Source of the DNA: Pseudomonadota bacterium
GTDB taxonomy: Bacteria > Desulfobacterota > GWC2-55-46 > JADFVP01
Assembly: GCA_015222595.1 (NCBI GenBank)
Contig: JADFVP010000104.1
Location: forward strand, 1-7,705
Reading direction: 5' to 3'
Length of the DNA: 7,705 nt
Part shown: positions 5,731 through 7,705 of the stretch, one piece after another
Layout of the letters: the number at the start of each line of letters is the position of its first letter
Numbering within the stretch: the stretch's first letter is position 1
The notes under the pieces: generated by a model
What the model was told of the DNA's origin: nothing
Database searches by the model: none
What the model saw: the letters and a program-made list of their open reading frames with translations, nothing else
Translations under genes and position numbers: made by a program

Positions 5731-6303
5731 TTATCCATCCGGCCGACTCTTTTCGGCCTTCTCTGTTCTGATCTCTTTCAACCTGTTCCTGCGCCCGTTC
5801 CTGGCTTTGCGCTCGTCTCTTATCTTGCGGTGTGCCCTTATCCCGTTCTTTATGAGCTTGTAGGTAAAGTAACAGAAGAAGGTCGCTATTATCGAGTTGC
5901 CGACCAGAAAGACAATGTAGGCGCTGGAAAAGCCTGCTACAAGTCCCTCTGTCTCTATCTTTTCGAGCAGTATTGTGTGGTCGGCGCCGAGTATCAGGCT
6001 GCCGAGCATTAGCGAGAAGGTCCAGAAGAAAGGGGTGGTTACGGGGTTCATTATAAAGCTGCCGAGAATGGCTGCGGCCTTGTTTGCCTTGAAGACAAAG
6101 GCGAGGCCAAAGGCTATGAAGCCGCCGAAACCGAAGGTCGGTAAGATTCCGCAGACAACGCCCAAGGCCGCGCCTCGGGCGATCCTCTCCGGAGGATCGT
6201 TTATGCGGAGCAGTTTCAGTTTTATGAGCCGAACGCGCCGATGAACCTTGGTGACGGGGTGCCGTTTGTTCTTATGCCAATTCTTTGAGTTGTTTGGCGA
6301 CAT
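5731..6303 (-). CDS. DUF2062 family inner-membrane protein
   Basis: The protein has 190 residues from the ATG at 6303. It carries the DUF2062 pattern: PERIARGAALGVVCGILPTF (38-57), a Gly/Phe-rich hydrophobic stretch and the Asn-Pro pair of FIMNPVTTPFF (83-93). Likely spans are about 42-71, 90-107 and 126-147. Both ends are strongly basic, especially the last 35 residues (Arg/Lys-rich, RKIRDERKARNGRR at 159-172), so the tails probably stay in the cytoplasm near membrane lipid or nucleic acid. The family has no settled function. An in-frame ATG at 6342 would add 13 residues. I prefer 6303 because those codons lie in a T-rich stretch giving an odd Phe/Cys-rich peptide and read like untranslated leader, but neither start has a strong Shine-Dalgarno. 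The gene is convergent with the response regulator and divergent from the MDH-repeat gene. Confidence 0.85.
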   Translation of the reverse strand: MSPNNSKNWHKNKRHPVTKVHRRVRLIKLKLLRINDPPERIARGAALGVVCGILPTFGFGGFIAFGLAFVFKANKAAAILGSFIMNPVTTPFFWTFSLMLGSLILGADHTILLEKIETEGLVAGFSSAYIVFLVGNSIIATFFCYFTYKLIKNGIRAHRKIRDERKARNGRRNRLKEIRTEKAEKSRPDG

Positions 6304-6333
6304 ATCGCTCTCAATGAAAAAACAAAAACAGAA

Positions 6334-6362
6334 TTGCGACATCGATTATCTTCTGCTATCAT
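6334..6362 (+). promoter_or_regulatory. Promoter of the MDH-repeat protein gene, apparently leaderless
   Basis: TTGCGA (6334-6339) is followed after 17 bases by TATCAT (6357-6362), with TGC before it as an extended -10. The expected transcription start, about seven bases past the -10, is at or next to the A of the ATG at 6369. Confidence 0.5.
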
Positions 6363-6387
6363 CATAGCATGTTTTATAGAGTCGCAA
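6361..6387 (-). promoter_or_regulatory. Candidate promoter of the DUF2062 gene
   Basis: On the minus strand TTGCGA (6387-6382) is followed after 15 bases by TATGAT (6366-6361), with TGC before it. The start near 6354 gives a leader of about 50 bases to 6303, or about 11 to 6342. Its -10 overlaps the opposite -10 by two bases. Confidence 0.4.
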
Positions 6388-6926
6388 TATCTGTTCTTAT
6401 CCTTACGATGCTCCTGCCGTGGTTTTCGCCTGCGTTTAGCGCGATTGACCACTGCACGGAGTGCGTCGATGGGATCTGCCTGCTCGCAGAGCAAAAACCT
6501 TCGAGTTCCGGCAACTCCGGCACTTGTGCCATGCACAGCAATACTGGTAAGCACCGGGCCGGAGAGCACGCAAAAGGCCATGCAATGGACCATGTAATGG
6601 ACCATGTAATGGACCATGTAATGGACGCCGACGCTTCGTCTCACCAAAAAGCGTCGGCTTTAAAAGGAGCTTCGCATACAAATGAAGTGTCGGTTCACCA
6701 AAATACTTCGCATAAAAAAGCGTGCCGCACGCACAGCATTATCAGCTGCGCCTCCAGCGACCTCGCCCCCGGCGAGATGGCCCCGAGCGAGCCGCACCTC
6801 CTTACCCTCTTTATCCCGACCGAGAGTGCGGAGCGCGAACTGCACCGCGCCCTTTTTTACGGTATTGAGTTCATTAGCCCCGACCCAATGGCCATAGACC
6901 GGCCACCGAACAACCCCCTTATCTGA
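6369..6926 (+). CDS. Small secreted Cys/His/Met-rich protein with MDH repeats, putative metal binder
   Basis: This 185-residue protein has a signal peptide (about 1-25, cleavage after FSA) and no domain I recognise. The mature part is unusually rich in metal ligands: six cysteines (29, 32, 37, 53, 119, 127), including CTECVDGIC at 29-37, about fifteen histidines, and the repeat MDHVMDHVMDHVMD at 73-86. Met-Asp-His repeats occur in periplasmic and outer-membrane copper resistance proteins such as CopB/PcoB. The C-terminus (about 144-185) ends in DRPPNNPLI, a Pro-rich ending I associate with small exported proteins near metal-resistance genes. A role in binding copper or silver in the periplasm is an inference. 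No Shine-Dalgarno precedes the ATG, and a promoter sits directly against it, so translation may be leaderless. The next gene, also exported and metal-ligand-rich, starts 232 bases downstream on the same strand. Confidence 0.75.
   Translation: MFYRVAISVLILTMLLPWFSPAFSAIDHCTECVDGICLLAEQKPSSSGNSGTCAMHSNTGKHRAGEHAKGHAMDHVMDHVMDHVMDADASSHQKASALKGASHTNEVSVHQNTSHKKACRTHSIISCASSDLAPGEMAPSEPHLLTLFIPTESAERELHRALFYGIEFISPDPMAIDRPPNNPLI
6584..6626 (+). repeat. 12-bp in-frame tandem repeat encoding VMDH units
   Basis: Three perfect copies of AATGGACCATGT (6584-6595, 6596-6607, 6608-6619) plus seven bases of a fourth. Each unit encodes four residues, so copy changes keep the frame and would alter the number of MDH sites. 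Each unit also contains the self-complementary ATGGACCAT. Confidence 0.92.
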
Positions 6927-7017
6927 TAGCCGGAGCCCGTAACCGGTCACCCGGTCGTTAAAATCGACCAACTTACTGAACAATAATAAAAAAGCTCTCT
7001 CTTAAGCTGCCCGTACT

Positions 7018-7101
7018 TGCGCGCGCATGGCGCGCACGGCTGCACGGCCTTAGTCTATGCTCGCGTGCGTGCATTTCAGAAGCATGCGCTTATGCACATG
7101 C
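7018..7101. other. Alternating purine-pyrimidine, hairpin-dense segment
   Basis: Perfect arms TGCGCGC (7018-7024) and GCGCGCA (7030-7036) enclose GCATG. A second stem pairs GTGCGTGC (7065-7072) with GCATGCGC (7082-7089), including two G-T pairs. Strictly alternating runs occur at 7018-7029, 7030-7038, 7062-7074, 7082-7089 and 7091-7101. Confidence 0.6.
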
Positions 7102-7119
7102 TATCGGTATCGGTATAAA
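7102..7119 (+). promoter_or_regulatory. Candidate -10 region of the outer-membrane protein gene, with a 6-bp repeat
   Basis: TATCGG is repeated at 7102-7107 and 7108-7113 and leads into TATAAA (7114-7119), five of six bases of the -10 consensus. The -35 match (TATGCA, 7091-7096) is poor, so activation or an unusual promoter is possible. The start near 7126 gives a leader of about 33 bases. Confidence 0.35.
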
Positions 7120-7146
7120 GAAGAGAGAGAAAAAAAATAAAAAGAT

Positions 7147-7151
7147 AAGGA
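7147..7151 (+). promoter_or_regulatory. Ribosome binding site of the outer-membrane protein gene
   Basis: AAGGA lies seven bases before the ATG at 7159. Confidence 0.65.
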
Positions 7152-7158
7152 ACTCAAG

Positions 7159-7705
7159 ATGAAAAACAGAATAGCAGCACTTGTAGCAATACTTATACTG
7201 TTGTCGGGCTCCAGCGCCTTTGCACTCGGCGAGTGCGGCATGGCCTGCTGCATATCGGGCTCTGTCGGCACGGGCGCGACGCTGGCCAAGAACTTCGGCC
7301 TCTCGCTCATATATGAAAACTCGGATATGGCCACTATCAAAAAGGGCAATGACTCTATAAGCCCGGACACCGCAATCGAGAACAACTGGACGTCCGGCAC
7401 CAGCTACAAGGTTCCGGTCTCCATGCGGATGCAGAAGTTCACCCTCGTAGGCGTCAGGCCCGTCTCCGAGCGGCTCTCGCTCCTGGCCTACGTTCCGTAC
7501 GTCGTAAACGACATGAAGATGCGCAACAAGACCGGAGGCGGCATGGTGATGAATATGGAGATGGCAACGGTTGAGGGGCTCGGCGACGTAACGCTCTTCG
7601 GGCTCTACACCCTCTACACCGACGCGCCCATAAGACCCTCCAAAAGAGTGACGCTTGGGCTTGGGCTAAAGACCCCGACAGGGGCGGTAAACGAACGGTC
7701 TGCAT
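7159..7705 (+). CDS. Outer-membrane beta-barrel (transporter-like) protein, N-terminal part
   Basis: The reading frame is open for 182 codons to the right edge, so the protein is incomplete. A signal peptide covers about residues 1-22 (cleavage after AFA). The mature start has CGMACC (26-31), an unusual three-cysteine motif. From about residue 84 on, alternating amphipathic strands appear: FTLVGVRPVSERLSLLAYVP (94-113), GLGDVTLFGLYTLYT (140-154) and KRVTLGLGLKTPTG (162-175). This layout, with a 'GLGDV' strand followed by 'LGLGLKTPTG', resembles outer-membrane barrel proteins annotated as transporter or MetA-pathway of phenol degradation family. Between two strands lies a methionine cluster with Met at 119, 121, 129, 131, 133 and 135, which could bind Cu(I) or Ag(I). 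Its neighbour also carries Cys, His and Met ligands, so the pair may handle copper. The barrel class is fairly likely; the metal role is inferred. Confidence 0.72.
   Translation, partial: MKNRIAALVAILILLSGSSAFALGECGMACCISGSVGTGATLAKNFGLSLIYENSDMATIKKGNDSISPDTAIENNWTSGTSYKVPVSMRMQKFTLVGVRPVSERLSLLAYVPYVVNDMKMRNKTGGGMVMNMEMATVEGLGDVTLFGLYTLYTDAPIRPSKRVTLGLGLKTPTGAVNERSA

Larger units (their letters stand above)
6333..6388. promoter_or_regulatory. Nearly symmetric divergent promoter/operator region
   Basis: Outer arms ATTGCGAC (6333-6340) and GTCGCAAT (6381-6388) are perfect inverted copies 40 bases apart. Inner arms TGCTAT (6354-6359) and ATAGCA (6364-6369) are also perfect inverted copies around CATC. 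The outer arms contain the candidate -35s and the inner arms the extended -10s of two opposite promoters. The right outer arm lies inside codons 5-7 of the plus-strand gene. Confidence 0.55.
6927..7158. other. Intergenic region, hairpin-rich, without a gene
   Basis: No convincing gene lies here. After the tandem stops TGATAG come short stems such as GGTCG/CGACC (6952-6956 and 6964-6968), but no T run makes a clear terminator for the upstream gene. The middle (7018-7101) is full of alternating purine-pyrimidine runs and hairpins. The last 40 bases are purine-rich and contain the ribosome binding site of the next gene. Confidence 0.6.

Noticed and set aside
6303..6342. Thirteen-residue N-terminal extension of the DUF2062 protein (MSQFCFCFFIESD)
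   Set aside because: T-rich, odd composition and weak ribosome binding site; treated as leader, though it cannot be excluded.
6222..6681. Minus-strand open frames with HYMV or LHGP repeats opposite the MDH-repeat gene
   Set aside because: The repeats are the complement of the 12-bp coding repeat. The plus frame has the signal peptide, Cys pattern and promoter.
7027..7053. Eight-codon reading frame (MARTAARP) inside the hairpin region, as a leader peptide
   Set aside because: No ribosome binding site, no regulatory codon run, and it lies upstream of the predicted transcription start of the next gene.

Overview
The window looks like ordinary chromosome from a Gram-negative environmental bacterium of roughly 50% GC. 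The evidence is exported proteins with Sec signal peptides, an outer-membrane beta-barrel protein, a PEP-CTERM-tailed protein (a sorting signal handled by exosortase in bacteria with an outer membrane) and two GGDEF diguanylate cyclases. The mix resembles Desulfobacterota or Nitrospirota type genomes, but nothing fixes the taxon. No phage, IS element, CRISPR array, tRNA or rRNA was seen.

Layout, left to right. (1) 1-578, minus: N-terminal part of a multi-spanning membrane protein of the spermidine-synthase-like (fused MFS/SpeE) type, cut by the window edge. (2) 781-2079, minus: membrane diguanylate cyclase with periplasmic sensor, HAMP and GGEEF domain. (3) 2206-2691, minus: exported rhodanese-fold protein lacking every catalytic cysteine. 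(4) 2898-3488, minus: PEP-CTERM protein whose middle resembles a phage tail gpD/VgrG-type segment; a strong terminator follows. (5) 3615-4085, minus: BCP/PrxQ peroxiredoxin. (6) 4230-5648, plus: REC-GAF-GGDEF response regulator, divergent from the peroxiredoxin. (7) 5731-6303, minus: DUF2062 membrane protein, convergent with the response regulator. (8) 6369-6926, plus: small secreted Cys/His/Met-rich protein with MDH repeats, divergent from DUF2062. (9) 7159-7705, plus: start of an outer-membrane barrel protein with a Met cluster, cut by the right edge.

How the genes may work together. Most genes seem to be single transcription units. Candidate promoters often carry an extended -10 (TGnTATnnT). 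Two diguanylate cyclases with intact RxxD inhibitory sites supply c-di-GMP, which in many bacteria controls surface polysaccharide; a PEP-CTERM protein fits that lifestyle, though no direct link is shown. The last two genes look like a metal-handling pair, probably copper: a periplasmic Cys/His/Met-rich protein followed by an outer-membrane protein with its own Cys motif and Met cluster. That function is inferred.

Most unusual points: the gpD-like segment in the PEP-CTERM protein; the cysteine-free rhodanese; the nearly symmetric overlapping divergent promoter at 6333-6388, which seems to give the MDH-repeat gene a leaderless mRNA; matching motifs in the divergent peroxiredoxin and response-regulator promoters; and the alternating purine-pyrimidine, hairpin-rich stretch at 7018-7101.
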